Positions 34,367-43,246 of a stretch of DNA of 64,000 bases are shown here, in pieces. Under the pieces are notes generated by a model. That model searched no databases, was not told the DNA's origin, and saw nothing but the letters and a program-made list of their open reading frames with translations. Numbering within the stretch: the stretch's first letter is position 1; the number at the start of each line of letters is the position of its first letter. The DNA comes from Roseinatronobacter monicus (GTDB lineage Bacteria; Pseudomonadota; Alphaproteobacteria; Rhodobacterales; Rhodobacteraceae), in contig NZ_VFPT01000002.1 of assembly GCF_006716865.1 (NCBI RefSeq), positions 180,354 through 244,353 of the forward strand, read 5' to 3'. The translations under genes were made by a program, and so were the position numbers.

Positions 34367-35611
34367 TTATGGATGACAAGCGGACGGCTGAAGCTGCAGC
34401 AGATACCGTTCAAGCGCCGTGATTCCGGATGACATGGATGCTGCAGGCACATGCTCGTCAGGATGATGGCTGACGCCGTCGCGACAAGCGGTGAACAGCA
34501 TCCCTACGCGGCAAAGCGCCGCCATGGCCGAGGTATCATGCGTCGCGCCGGATGCCATGTGCTGTGCCCCCCCCCGATCGCTTGGCTCGACGGTTTTTGA
34601 CAAGCCCTCGATGATCTGTGGGGAACAGGGGGTTGCCGGTTGCGCGTAGGTCCGCGCGATCTCCAATACCAGCCCCCGACGGTGCGCGATGTCATGAGCG
34701 GCTTGCGTCAGTTCTGCCCCGGCTTGCGCGCGCATGGCATCCTCGGGGGCGCGGATCTCTAGGGTCAGGGCGACCTCGCCGGGGACGGCATTGACCACGC
34801 CGGGGCGAACCTGTAAGGCCCCGACCGTCGCAAGCAGCCCGTCGGTTTCGCGCGCCAGTGATTCTGCGGCCAGTGTCAGTTCCGCGGCACCCGCCAGCGC
34901 ATCGCGGCGCAGATGCATCGGCATTGTGCCTGCATGCGCGGCCTTGCCGGTCAGCGTGATCATGTGCCGCTCAATCCCGCAGATGCTGGTGACAATACCG
35001 ATATCCTGTGCAGCGGCTGCCAGCACGGGGCCCTGTTCCAGATGAATTTCGACCCAGCCGAGAGTCTGAGAGGGCGCGCGCCGCAGCCCCGGCAGGGCGT
35101 CGGGGTTCAGCCCGAAATCTTCCATCGCGCGGCGCAGGGTGATGCCGTCGTGGTCTTGCAGATCCAACGCAGTCATGTCGAAGGTTCCGGCAAGCGCGCG
35201 CGGCCCCATCAGCGCGGTGGGAAAGCGCACGCCTTCCTCATCGGCGAAGGCCAGAACCTCGACCGCGAAAGGCAGCGTCACCCCATGCTCGCGCAGCTTC
35301 ATCAGCGCCAGCACGGGCAGGACCACGCCCATGATCCCGTCGTAAGCGCCGCCCTCGCGCACCGAATCCTGATGCGACCCCATCAAAAGCGTAGGCACGC
35401 CCTCTGGTCCTTCCATCCGCCCGATCAGCGTGCCTGCGGCGTCCAGATGAACCGCAAGCCCTGCCTGTTGCATCAATTCGGTTAGCACGGCGAGCGCGGC
35501 GCGGTGTTCAGGGGTAAAGGGCAGGCGTGTCACGCCGGGGCCCGGTTCGGAACAGGCGGCCAAGCGGTCCAGCCAGTGCTGGGCCAATTCACCCCATTTA
35601 ATGTCAGTCAT
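34367..35611 (-). CDS. M20-type amidohydrolase (hydantoinase/carbamoylase family)
   Basis: The 414-residue metalloenzyme belongs to the Zn/Mn-dependent M20 subgroup that includes N-carbamoyl-L-amino-acid hydrolase, ureidoglycolate amidohydrolase and beta-ureidopropionase. Metal and substrate motifs are MGSHQDSVREGGAYDGIMGV, LAFADEEGVRF, EIHLEQGPVL, GKAAHAGTMPMHLRRDA and SGATHDTSAM. The start MTDIKWGELAQHWLDRLA at 35611 gives the family length; a longer frame to 35731 overlaps the upstream gene. It overlaps the DUF1028 stop by 8 bases, so the two are coupled. It should release amino acids from imported N-carbamoyl or amide compounds. Confidence 0.9.
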   Translation of the reverse strand: MTDIKWGELAQHWLDRLAACSEPGPGVTRLPFTPEHRAALAVLTELMQQAGLAVHLDAAGTLIGRMEGPEGVPTLLMGSHQDSVREGGAYDGIMGVVLPVLALMKLREHGVTLPFAVEVLAFADEEGVRFPTALMGPRALAGTFDMTALDLQDHDGITLRRAMEDFGLNPDALPGLRRAPSQTLGWVEIHLEQGPVLAAAAQDIGIVTSICGIERHMITLTGKAAHAGTMPMHLRRDALAGAAELTLAAESLARETDGLLATVGALQVRPGVVNAVPGEVALTLEIRAPEDAMRAQAGAELTQAAHDIAHRRGLVLEIARTYAQPATPCSPQIIEGLSKTVEPSDRGGAQHMASGATHDTSAMAALCRVGMLFTACRDGVSHHPDEHVPAASMSSGITALERYLLQLQPSACHP

Positions 35612-36266
35612 CGCAACGCTCCGGATCATTGCGGGTGGGAACACTGGGCAACCATGCGGCATAGGCCCCGCTCTGGCTGCGCCGGTAAAGGTCGCGCAGG
35701 TCAGAGATCGGGTTTTCCGACCAGTCCACACGCAGGGTCAGCGGGGGCGCGTCGTCAGAAACCACCAACAGCGCTGCCGATTGCAGGCCGCGCGTATCCC
35801 CGCCCGCAGCTTCTGCCGCGGCGATGGATGCCAGCAACCGCTCGGCCAGATCGCCGTACGCGGCAAGGAATGTGTCGCGCAGGGCTTCCAGCACCTGCGG
35901 CCCTGCCAACAGATTGCCCGACACCACCAGCCCGGGCGCAACCAGCGATCCGCGCCATTCAGTGTTTTTCGAGCCAGTATGACAGGCCGTGCCGCCCGCG
36001 CCGTCAAGCAACGCAAGCTGCCGCCAGTCGCGTCCGGCATCCTGCCCGGTCACAGTCGAAAGCGCCTGTTCGGCGCCGTCACCTGCCCGCATCCGCTCCA
36101 GCGCATCTTCGCCCCACATGGTCGACGGTGCTGCCCCTTGTGACGCCGACATTCCGACGCGCGAATCGCCCCGCAAGACCCAGCCACCCACACAGAGCGA
36201 CCCGGTTGCCGCCGCGCCGCCAAATGCGCCGGTGTTCAAATCTTGTGCAAGAATCGAGAAAGTCAT
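35604..36266 (-). CDS. DUF1028 Ntn-hydrolase-like protein
   Basis: The 220-residue protein starts MTFSILAQDLNTGAFGGAAA then TGSLCVGGWVLRG, the hallmark of the DUF1028 family, predicted N-terminal nucleophile hydrolases. After removal of Met the Thr would be the nucleophile. The family often sits with peptide transporters and carbamoylases in amino-acid catabolism. The start at 36266 is preferred over 36299 because it exposes Thr2. It is the first gene of the leftward unit, divergent from the ABC transporter. Confidence 0.85.
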   Translation of the reverse strand: MTFSILAQDLNTGAFGGAAATGSLCVGGWVLRGDSRVGMSASQGAAPSTMWGEDALERMRAGDGAEQALSTVTGQDAGRDWRQLALLDGAGGTACHTGSKNTEWRGSLVAPGLVVSGNLLAGPQVLEALRDTFLAAYGDLAERLLASIAAAEAAGGDTRGLQSAALLVVSDDAPPLTLRVDWSENPISDLRDLYRRSQSGAYAAWLPSVPTRNDPERCDD

Positions 36267-36292
36267 CTGTTTGTTTCCCCTGTCTTGTCCAA

Positions 36293-36332
36293 TTATCATG
36301 AAAATTTTGACGAATGCAAATTATCATGATAA
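36293..36332. promoter_or_regulatory. Repeated TTATCATGATAA operator in the divergent promoter region
   Basis: A perfect 12-bp palindrome TTATCATGATAA lies at 36321-36332. An imperfect copy TTATCATGAAAA lies at 36293-36304, with starts 28 bp apart. They sit between the DUF1028 start and the binding-protein gene. The FadR-type regulator at the end of the transporter operon is the obvious candidate ligand. Confidence 0.68.
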
Positions 36333-36369
36333 ATAGGGGGGAATAAATCACCAACAGGGAGTGCCAAAT

Positions 36370-37947
36370 ATGGCTTTTTCATCACTGACCCGTCGCGGCT
36401 TCGGGGTTTTGGCCGCCGCATTGCTCGCCAGTTCGGCGCTGGTGGCGCCTGCGACGGCCCAGACCCCTCCGGGCGTGCTGGTCGTAGGCCAGATCGCCGA
36501 GCCGCAGGCGCTGGACCCCCATGCCGTGACTGCCGTGAACGACTTCCGCATCCTGATGAACATCTATGACGGGCTGGTGCGCTACGCATCCGGCACGCTG
36601 GAAGTCGAACCCGCCCTGGCCGAAGAATGGGAGATTTCCGACGACGGCACCGTCTACACCTTCGCCCTGCGTGATGGTGTCAGTTTCCATGATGGCAGCG
36701 CGTTCAATGCCGAGGCCGTGGTCTGGAATTTCGAGCGGATGCTGAACGAAGATCACCCCTATCACGAAACCGGGCCGTTCCCGCTGTCGTTTTTCTTCAG
36801 CGCGATCGAAACGGTCGAGGCCGTCGATGACCTGACCGTGCGCTTCACGCTGAGCGAACCCTATGCGCCCTTCCTGTCGAATCTGGCCTATCCGACCGGG
36901 CTGATCGTGTCGCCCGCCGCCGTGATGGAACATGGCGCGGATTTCGGGCGCAACCCTTCGGGCACCGGGCCCTTCCGCTTTGCCGAATGGCGCTCGAACG
37001 AGCGTGTGGTTGTGACCCGCAATGAGGGTTACTGGGACGGCACGGCAGGCACCGAAGCCGTGATCTTCCGCCCTATCACGGATGCCAATACCCGCGTGGC
37101 CGAAATGCTGGCAGGTGGGATTGACGTGATGGTGGAAGTGCCACCTGTTGCCGTGTCGCAGTTTCAGGGCGCGCAGCACACGGTCCACGAACAGGCCGGG
37201 CCGCATCTGTGGTTCCTGATCCTGAACGCGAAGGAAGGCCCCTTTGCCTACCAGCGCGTCCGGCAGGCCGCGAATTACGCGATCAACAAGGAGGCGCTGG
37301 TGAATGACGTGCTCGAAGGCACGGCCACCATCGCCGCGGGCCCGACACCGCCCGCTTTCGCATGGGCCTATAACGAGGAGCTGGAACCCTATCCTTACAA
37401 TCCCGACCGCGCGCGCGAGCTGATCACCGAGGCCGGGGCCGAAGGGGCAAGCCTGACATTCTATGTGACCGAAGGCGGCTCTGGCATGCTGGACCCGATC
37501 CCGATGGGCACGGCGATTCAGGCCGATCTGGCCGCCGTGGGCTTCGATGTGACGATTGAGACCTATGAATGGAACACCTTTCTGGGCCGCGTGAATCCCG
37601 GTCTGGAAGGCAAGGCCGACATGGCGCAGATGGCCTGGATGACCAATGACCCCGACACGCTGCCCTTCCTTGCGCTGCGCACGGATGCCTGGCCCGAAGC
37701 GGGTGGGTTCAATTCGGGCTATTACTCGAACCCCGAAGTCGATGCGCTGCTGGAAGCGGCCCGTGTCGAGACTGACCCGGACGAGCGCGCGCGGCTGTAT
37801 CGCGAGATGCAGGTGATCGTGCAGGAAGACGCGCCCTGGGTCTTTGTGGCGAACTGGATGCAGAATGCCGTGACCTCGGATGCGGTCGAGAATTTCCAGC
37901 TTGAGCCTTCTTTCTTTCTGCTGCTGAAAGACGTTGTGAAGAACTGA
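36370..37947 (+). CDS. Peptide-type ABC transporter substrate-binding protein
   Basis: The 525-residue family 5 solute-binding protein (DppA/OppA-like) begins with a Tat-like leader LTRRGFGVLAAALLASSALV then APATAQ. Further family segments include YDGLVRYASGTLEVEPALAE, DDGTVYTFALRDGVSFHDGS and NPSGTGPFRFAEWRSNERVV. It probably captures a small peptide or amidated compound in the periplasm. ATG 36370 is chosen because AGGGAG is well placed; GTG 36361 lies next to it. A terminator-like hairpin follows, which would give the binding protein higher expression than the membrane subunits. Confidence 0.92.
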   Translation: MAFSSLTRRGFGVLAAALLASSALVAPATAQTPPGVLVVGQIAEPQALDPHAVTAVNDFRILMNIYDGLVRYASGTLEVEPALAEEWEISDDGTVYTFALRDGVSFHDGSAFNAEAVVWNFERMLNEDHPYHETGPFPLSFFFSAIETVEAVDDLTVRFTLSEPYAPFLSNLAYPTGLIVSPAAVMEHGADFGRNPSGTGPFRFAEWRSNERVVVTRNEGYWDGTAGTEAVIFRPITDANTRVAEMLAGGIDVMVEVPPVAVSQFQGAQHTVHEQAGPHLWFLILNAKEGPFAYQRVRQAANYAINKEALVNDVLEGTATIAAGPTPPAFAWAYNEELEPYPYNPDRARELITEAGAEGASLTFYVTEGGSGMLDPIPMGTAIQADLAAVGFDVTIETYEWNTFLGRVNPGLEGKADMAQMAWMTNDPDTLPFLALRTDAWPEAGGFNSGYYSNPEVDALLEAARVETDPDERARLYREMQVIVQEDAPWVFVANWMQNAVTSDAVENFQLEPSFFLLLKDVVKN

Positions 37948-37955
37948 TACAGGTG

Positions 37956-37985
37956 AAAGGGCGCGCTGTCGCGCGCCCTTTTTTG
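37956..37985 (+). terminator. Intra-operon terminator/attenuator after the binding-protein gene
   Basis: AAAGGGCGCGC and GCGCGCCCTTT form a perfect 11-bp stem with loop TGTC, followed by TTT. It lies 8 bp after the stop and 38 bp before the permease gene. Partial read-through would set subunit ratios. Confidence 0.85.
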
Positions 37986-38022
37986 AGTATTTTCAGCAAG
38001 ATGAAACAGCAGGGGGGCGCGG

Positions 38023-38970
38023 ATGGGTGGCTATATCCTGAAACGGCTTTTTTCGGCCATTCCAGTGCTTCTGGGGATCACAGTGATCGTGTTCCTGATC
38101 ATGGCGATGATTCCGGGCGATCCGGCCACGGCTATTCTGGGCAGTTACGCGACGCCCGAGAATGTCGCGCGTCTGAACCGGCATCTGGGGCTGGATGAGC
38201 CGCTCTGGCGACAATATTTCATCTGGCTGGGCAATCTGCTGCAAGGCGATTTCGGGCGCTCCTTCGTGCTGAACCGGCCTGTTCTGGACGAAATCCTTGA
38301 TCGGTTTTCGGCGACCTTGATCCTGGCGGGGACGGCCTTTGTGCTCTGTGCACTTCTGGGCATCCTTGCCGGAGTTGTCTCGGCGGCGCGTCAATACGGG
38401 CTGGCGGATAAGGCGATCACCTTTGTCGTGATCCTGGGCATTTCGGTGCCGTCGTTTTTCCTCGGCATGATGATGATCCTGCTGTTTGCTGTGCAGCTGC
38501 GCTGGTTTCCGGTGTCGGGGATGTATTCGATCTGGGGCGGCGGTGATCTGCCGGACCTGATCCGCCACCTGACCATGCCCGCGCTTGCGCTGTCGGTCGT
38601 GGCCACGGGCGTTGTCGCGCGCCTGTCGCGCGGCGCGATGCTGGAAGTGCTGCGGCAGGATTTCATCCGCACGGCGCGCGCCAAGGGTGTGCATGAGCGC
38701 CGCGTGATCTGGGGCCATGCGCTGCGCGCCGCGATGGTCAGCATCATTCCGGTGCTGGGCATTCAGGCAGGGTTCGTGCTGTCCGGCGCGGTCTATATCG
38801 AGATGGTGTTTCAATGGCCCGGCGTGGGGCGGATGCTGGTCGATGGCATTCTGAAACGCGACATTCTGCTGGTGCAGGGCGGCGTTGTGTTCATCGCGGC
38901 CTGTTATGTCGGCTTCAACATCATCGTCGATGTGGCGCAAGCCTGGCTCGACCCCCGGATCAAGACATGA
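38023..38970 (+). CDS. Peptide-type ABC transporter permease 1 (DppB-like)
   Basis: The 315-residue permease has six helices and starts MGGYILKRLFSAIPVLLGIT, typical of DppB/OppB. The loop LNRHLGLDEPLWRQYFIWLG and EAA-type EVLRQDFIRTARAKGVHERR then VIWGHALRAAM contact the ATPases. It ends in DVAQAWLDPRIKT, the normal C-terminus. The next gene begins 13 bp later. Confidence 0.93.
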   Translation: MGGYILKRLFSAIPVLLGITVIVFLIMAMIPGDPATAILGSYATPENVARLNRHLGLDEPLWRQYFIWLGNLLQGDFGRSFVLNRPVLDEILDRFSATLILAGTAFVLCALLGILAGVVSAARQYGLADKAITFVVILGISVPSFFLGMMMILLFAVQLRWFPVSGMYSIWGGGDLPDLIRHLTMPALALSVVATGVVARLSRGAMLEVLRQDFIRTARAKGVHERRVIWGHALRAAMVSIIPVLGIQAGFVLSGAVYIEMVFQWPGVGRMLVDGILKRDILLVQGGVVFIAACYVGFNIIVDVAQAWLDPRIKT

Positions 38971-38983
38971 GGGGGATCAAGAC

Positions 38984-40846
38984 ATGACCCTGTTCCTGCG
39001 TCTTCTGTTTCGCAACAAGCTGGCGGGGTTTGGCGCGGTCGTGCTGGGAATTATCGTGGTGCTGGCGTTGCTGACGCCTATCCTGCCCTTGCATCCGCCG
39101 AATGAGACCAACACCGCAAACCGCTTTCTGCGCCCCTTGTCGGACGGGCATCTGCTGGGCACCGACCATCTGGGCCGTGATCTGCTGTCGCGCCTGATGT
39201 GGGGCACGCGGCTGTCGCTGGCCGTAGGTTTCGCGGCGGCTCTTGTCGCGGGGCTTTTGGGGGCGGCCATCGGCGTGATGGCGGGCTATTTTGGCGGGCG
39301 CACGGATAACGTCACCATGCGCGGCATCGATATGCTGATGGCATTCCCCTATATCCTGCTGGCGCTGGCGATTGTTGCGGTGCTGGGGCCGGGCTTGCTG
39401 AACGCGCTGATTGCGGTCGCGGTGGTGAATATCCCGTTCTTCGCGCGCAACATTCGCGGGGTCACTGTCGGCATCGCGCATCGCGAATTCATCGACGCGG
39501 CGAAGCTGGCAGGCATGGGGCACACGCGCATTCTGCTGACCGAGGTCGTGCCGAATATCGTGCCCGTCGTGGTGATCGCCATGTCCACCACCATCGGCTG
39601 GATGATCCTTGAAACCGCCGGTCTGTCCTTCCTTGGTCTTGGCAGCCAGCCGCCGCAGGCTGATCTGGGCTCGATGCTGGGCGAGGCGCGCTCGGCGCTG
39701 ATCACGGCGCCGCATACATCCATCGTGCCGGGTGTGATGATCCTGCTGATCGTGATGTCCGTCAACCTGCTGGGCGACGGCATCCGGGACGCACTTGACC
39801 CGCGCCTGCGCTCTGGTGCGTTGGCGCGGCCCATGGCCACGACGCGGGTGGAACGGGCCGAGGCCCCCGCCCCCAAGGGCGAAGGGCTGTTGCGCATTGA
39901 CGATCTGGAAACGCAATTCCATGTCGGCCAGCGTATCTACAAGGCGGTCAACAAGGTCTCGCTGGATTTGAAACCCGGCGAATGTCTGGGGCTGATTGGT
40001 GAGAGCGGTTCGGGTAAATCGGTCACGGCGCTGTCGGTGATGGGGCTGGTCGCCTCGCCGCCCGGAGTAATCACCGGGGGCGCTGTGCGGCTGGAAGGGC
40101 GGGATCTGATCGGCGTGCCCTATGAGTTACTGCGCAGTCTGCGCGGGCGCAAGGTGGCCTATATCTTCCAGGATCCGCTCTCGACCCTGCACCCGCTCTA
40201 CCGCATCGGCGATCAGTTGATCGAGGCGATCCGCGTGCATGAACCCGTCAGCCACGCCGAGGCGCACAAGCGCGCGGTTAAACTGCTGGAGGATGTCCGC
40301 ATCCCCAATGCTGCTGCGCGTGCGAAGGCTTACCCGCATGAACTGTCGGGGGGCATGCGCCAGCGCGTGGGCATTGCGATGGCGCTGGCCAATGATCCCG
40401 ACATCATCATTGCGGATGAACCCACCACTGCGCTGGATGTGACGGTGCAGGCGCAGGTTCTGGCGCTGCTGGATGATCTGCGCCGCTCGCGCGGTTTGGC
40501 GATCCTGTTCATCACCCATGATTTCGGTGTGGTGGGCCAGCTTTGCGACCGGGTGGCAGTCATGTATGGCGGGCGCATTGTCGAGGCCGGAGATACCGCC
40601 GATGTGCTGGCCGCGCCGGCCCATCCCTACACCAAACGCCTGATTGCCTGCGTGCCGGAACTGGGTGCCGGGCGGCGAGTGCTGGCCGCGATTCCGGGTC
40701 TGCCGCCCGCAGTGGACCAATTGCCTGAAGGCTGCGCCTTTGCCCCGCGTTGCGACAAGGCGCAGGCCGCTTGCCGCGCGGGCGAGATTGATCTGACAGG
40801 CGAGGCGCGCAAGGTCCGCTGCCTGTATCCAGAGGGGGCATCATGA
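38984..40846 (+). CDS. Permease-ATPase fusion of a peptide-type ABC transporter (DppC-DppD)
   Basis: The 620-residue protein fuses a DppC-like permease (about 1-280; NFxGTDHLGRD-type loop LLGTDHLGRDLLSRLMWGTR and EFIDAAKLAGMGHTRILLTE) to a DppD-like ATPase (about 300-620). The ATPase half has Walker A GESGSGKS, signature LSGGMRQR, Walker B IIIADEPTTALDVT and a C-terminal cysteine cluster CAFAPRCDKAQAAC. Such fusions are known in peptide/nickel-type systems. The start at 38984 follows GGGGG. The sequence GGATCAAGACATGA is duplicated across the gene junction. Confidence 0.92.
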   Translation: MTLFLRLLFRNKLAGFGAVVLGIIVVLALLTPILPLHPPNETNTANRFLRPLSDGHLLGTDHLGRDLLSRLMWGTRLSLAVGFAAALVAGLLGAAIGVMAGYFGGRTDNVTMRGIDMLMAFPYILLALAIVAVLGPGLLNALIAVAVVNIPFFARNIRGVTVGIAHREFIDAAKLAGMGHTRILLTEVVPNIVPVVVIAMSTTIGWMILETAGLSFLGLGSQPPQADLGSMLGEARSALITAPHTSIVPGVMILLIVMSVNLLGDGIRDALDPRLRSGALARPMATTRVERAEAPAPKGEGLLRIDDLETQFHVGQRIYKAVNKVSLDLKPGECLGLIGESGSGKSVTALSVMGLVASPPGVITGGAVRLEGRDLIGVPYELLRSLRGRKVAYIFQDPLSTLHPLYRIGDQLIEAIRVHEPVSHAEAHKRAVKLLEDVRIPNAAARAKAYPHELSGGMRQRVGIAMALANDPDIIIADEPTTALDVTVQAQVLALLDDLRRSRGLAILFITHDFGVVGQLCDRVAVMYGGRIVEAGDTADVLAAPAHPYTKRLIACVPELGAGRRVLAAIPGLPPAVDQLPEGCAFAPRCDKAQAACRAGEIDLTGEARKVRCLYPEGAS

Positions 40847-41796
40847 GTATTGCGCTGACGACCACCGATCTGGCCAAGTCATTCGATATCGGCAAGCGCC
40901 TGATCGGCCCGCCGCGTGCGCAGGTTCATGCGGTGCATCCGGTCTCTTTGCAGGTGCAAACGGGTGAAACACTGGGGATTGTCGGCGAATCCGGTTGCGG
41001 CAAATCCACGCTTGCGCGGATGCTTGTTGGGCTGTTGCCACCCACTTCGGGCAGCATTGAAATCGAGGGCCGCGCGCTGAATCGCGCTGATCCGGCGGCG
41101 TTTGGTCGGTTGATCCAGTATGTGTTCCAGGACCCGGTTTCCAGCCTGAACCCGCGCAAGACGATCCGTCAGATCATGGAAGTGCCGCTGCGCCTGCTGC
41201 ACGGGCTTCGCGGCAAGGCGCTGGACGACCGCATCGCGGAACTGTTCGACGCGGTCAATCTGCGCCCCGAATTCCTGACCCGCTACCCGCATGAATTTTC
41301 CGGAGGACAGGCGCAGCGCATCGGCATCGCGCGAGCGCTCGCGGCCAGCCCGCGTATCCTGATCCTTGATGAACCCGTCTCGGCGCTGGATGTGTCGGTA
41401 CAGGCGCAGGTGCTGAACCTGCTGGCCGATCTGAAAGCCGAATTCAACCTGACCTATCTGTTCATCAGCCATGATCTGGCCGTGGTCGAGGCCGTCAGCG
41501 ACCGCATCGCGGTGCTGTATTTCGGATCGGTCGTGGAAACCGGCCCTGCCGAAAAGGTCTTTGCAGCACCGCGCCATCCCTATACCAAGCTTCTGGCGGA
41601 CTCGGCGCCGGTTGTGGGCCGCCCGCTCGGGGGGGCGCAATCGGGCGAATTGCCGGACCCGCTGAACCCGCCGCCGGGTTGCGCCTTTGCCGGGCGTTGT
41701 CCGCGTGTATCGGACAAGTGCCGCGCAGAAGTGCCAAGATTGCGCGCGATCGAAGGAGACCAGTTTGCCGCCTGCCACCACCCCAGAGAAATATGA
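40843..41796 (+). CDS. Peptide-type ABC transporter ATPase 2 (DppF-like)
   Basis: The 317-residue ATPase has Walker A GESGCGKS, the Q-loop YVFQDPVSSLNPRKTIRQIM, signature FSGGQAQR, Walker B ILILDEPVSALDVS and the H-loop FISHDLAVVE. The C-terminal GCAFAGRCPRVSDKC region is typical of oligopeptide transporters. It overlaps the fusion gene by 4 bases (ATGA). The regulator gene starts inside its last 32 bases. Confidence 0.93.
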   Translation: MSIALTTTDLAKSFDIGKRLIGPPRAQVHAVHPVSLQVQTGETLGIVGESGCGKSTLARMLVGLLPPTSGSIEIEGRALNRADPAAFGRLIQYVFQDPVSSLNPRKTIRQIMEVPLRLLHGLRGKALDDRIAELFDAVNLRPEFLTRYPHEFSGGQAQRIGIARALAASPRILILDEPVSALDVSVQAQVLNLLADLKAEFNLTYLFISHDLAVVEAVSDRIAVLYFGSVVETGPAEKVFAAPRHPYTKLLADSAPVVGRPLGGAQSGELPDPLNPPPGCAFAGRCPRVSDKCRAEVPRLRAIEGDQFAACHHPREI

Positions 41797-42538
41797 ACGC
41801 CTGTCTCGACCGCAACAAGTGGCCGAGGCGATCAAATCCTGGGTCGTGGCGAATGGATGGGGGCCAGGTCATCGCCTGCCTTCGGAACTGGAACTGATTA
41901 CACGTTTTGGCATGGCCAAGGGCACGATTCGCGAAGCCATCCGCATTCTGGAAGCTCAAGGGTTGGTAAAGTCACGCACCGGGCCGGGCGGTGGCGTCTT
42001 TGTGCATCAGGTGTCCGAAGAGCGGGCCATGGCGCTGTTGGGGAACTACTTCTACTTCGAGCACCTGACCATCGATGATGTTTACCAAATCCGGCAGGCG
42101 CTGGAACCTGAACTGGCAGCAAGCCTTGCAGGCCGCCTGAACGATGGCCAGCTTGCCGCGCTGCAAGATGTTATGGCCTGTTACGCCGAACCAGCTCGCA
42201 CTGCCGAAGAAGAGCGTGAGCAGCATGTTGAGTCCCTGAGATTTCATGCGCTTCTGGCCGAAATATCGGGCAACCCGCTGCTGCGATTCCTGATCCGGTT
42301 TACCGCCAACATGCTGGCCGAAATCACTGTTTCGCGCCGTCTGTATGCTCAACCGAACCGGGAGTTGTGGTCGTCAGGGCTTGATTACCAATCCCAATTG
42401 ATTGCGGCCTTGCGCATGGGCGACGCTGTCGCGGCCCGACAGATCATGTCTGAACATATGAAAAATGCGCACCGTCTGATGCAGATGCAGGAAACAGTTC
42501 TAACCCAACGGTTCTTGCCCGAGAGTGAGATCATCTAA
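41765..42538 (+). CDS. GntR-family regulator, FadR/FCD subfamily
   Basis: The 257-residue protein has an N-terminal winged helix-turn-helix (about 15-75: GPGHRLPSELELITRFGMAK then GTIREAIRILEAQGLV) and an all-helical FCD effector domain (about 95-240). TTG at 41765 is chosen as start because AGGAG lies six bases upstream and the next in-frame start would cut the DNA-binding domain. It overlaps the preceding ATPase gene, so it is cotranscribed. It probably controls the divergent operons through the TTATCATGATAA sites. Confidence 0.88.
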   Translation: MPPATTPEKYERLSRPQQVAEAIKSWVVANGWGPGHRLPSELELITRFGMAKGTIREAIRILEAQGLVKSRTGPGGGVFVHQVSEERAMALLGNYFYFEHLTIDDVYQIRQALEPELAASLAGRLNDGQLAALQDVMACYAEPARTAEEEREQHVESLRFHALLAEISGNPLLRFLIRFTANMLAEITVSRRLYAQPNRELWSSGLDYQSQLIAALRMGDAVAARQIMSEHMKNAHRLMQMQETVLTQRFLPESEII

Positions 42539-43246
42539 TCTCATCCCGGTGACCTGATCGGAACTACGAATTCAAGTACCAGCAGTTTCAGCCGAGCGCT
42601 ACAGATGGCACGAAGGGCCGCTTTAGGGGAAGCCCTCTGCTTTTCCGACAGGCGGCTTTGGGCCGGGCACGACGACCCGCGGGTCGCCTTCACAACGGGC
42701 GGAAAGCGGACTGACGGCAGTGCGGAATTGCGCTTGCAGCATCTGATGAAAGCGGCCGGTCGTGGCGGCACTGGCCTGCAGCGCCGGGCACGCGGTTGGG
42801 TGTCAAAGCTGTAAGTGTCGATCGATTGGAGTGATGTGGACACCGAGGCGGATGTTAGGTCGTCGTGATGCGACAGTTGCTATGCGCGCAGGCTGCAAGT
42901 CAGGGTGATGATCGGTGGTTTTCGGGGTGGTTCGAATCACCTAGCGGTGTTCGTGCTATACCCCCTATAATTCAATGGCTAAACTACCGCCTTTTTGGGC
43001 TGTTTTTTGGGGTAGCATAATACCTGCGGGCGGAAATCCGCCCGGAGGGGTCAAAATCGGGCGGATTTTCGCCCGACCAAGCGGTCGAAAGTTCAGCAAT
43101 ATCGTTTTATTACAGCCGCTTACAGGATGTGCATTTTTTTGAAGATTTTTGTTGATTTTGCTCAAACTTCTGGCGGACCGTTTTGGCTCAGCGTGCATCC
43201 AAACCCGCGATGCGACTGATGTAGCGTGTTTATAAGGAGACTTCCC
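42539..43246. other. Gene-free stretch before the T6SS island
   Basis: No gene was recognised in about 700 bases. Around 42640-42800 there are decayed dispersed-repeat pieces (GGCGGCTTTGGGCCG). From 42950 the DNA becomes AT-rich with two GC-rich hairpins. The hcp promoter must lie in the last 150 bases. Confidence 0.5.
43027..43075. promoter_or_regulatory. Pair of related hairpins upstream of hcp
   Basis: CGGGCGGA-AA-TCCGCCCG (43027-43044) is a perfect dyad. CGGGCG-GATTTT-CGCCCG (43058-43075) is a second one with the same outer arms. They may terminate transcription entering from the left or act as tandem operators for the T6SS unit. Confidence 0.55.

Noticed and set aside
38960..39922. Long frame opposite the permease-ATPase fusion
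   Set aside because: It is rich in His, Gln and Arg, as expected from the complement of a GC-rich membrane-protein gene, with no start signal.
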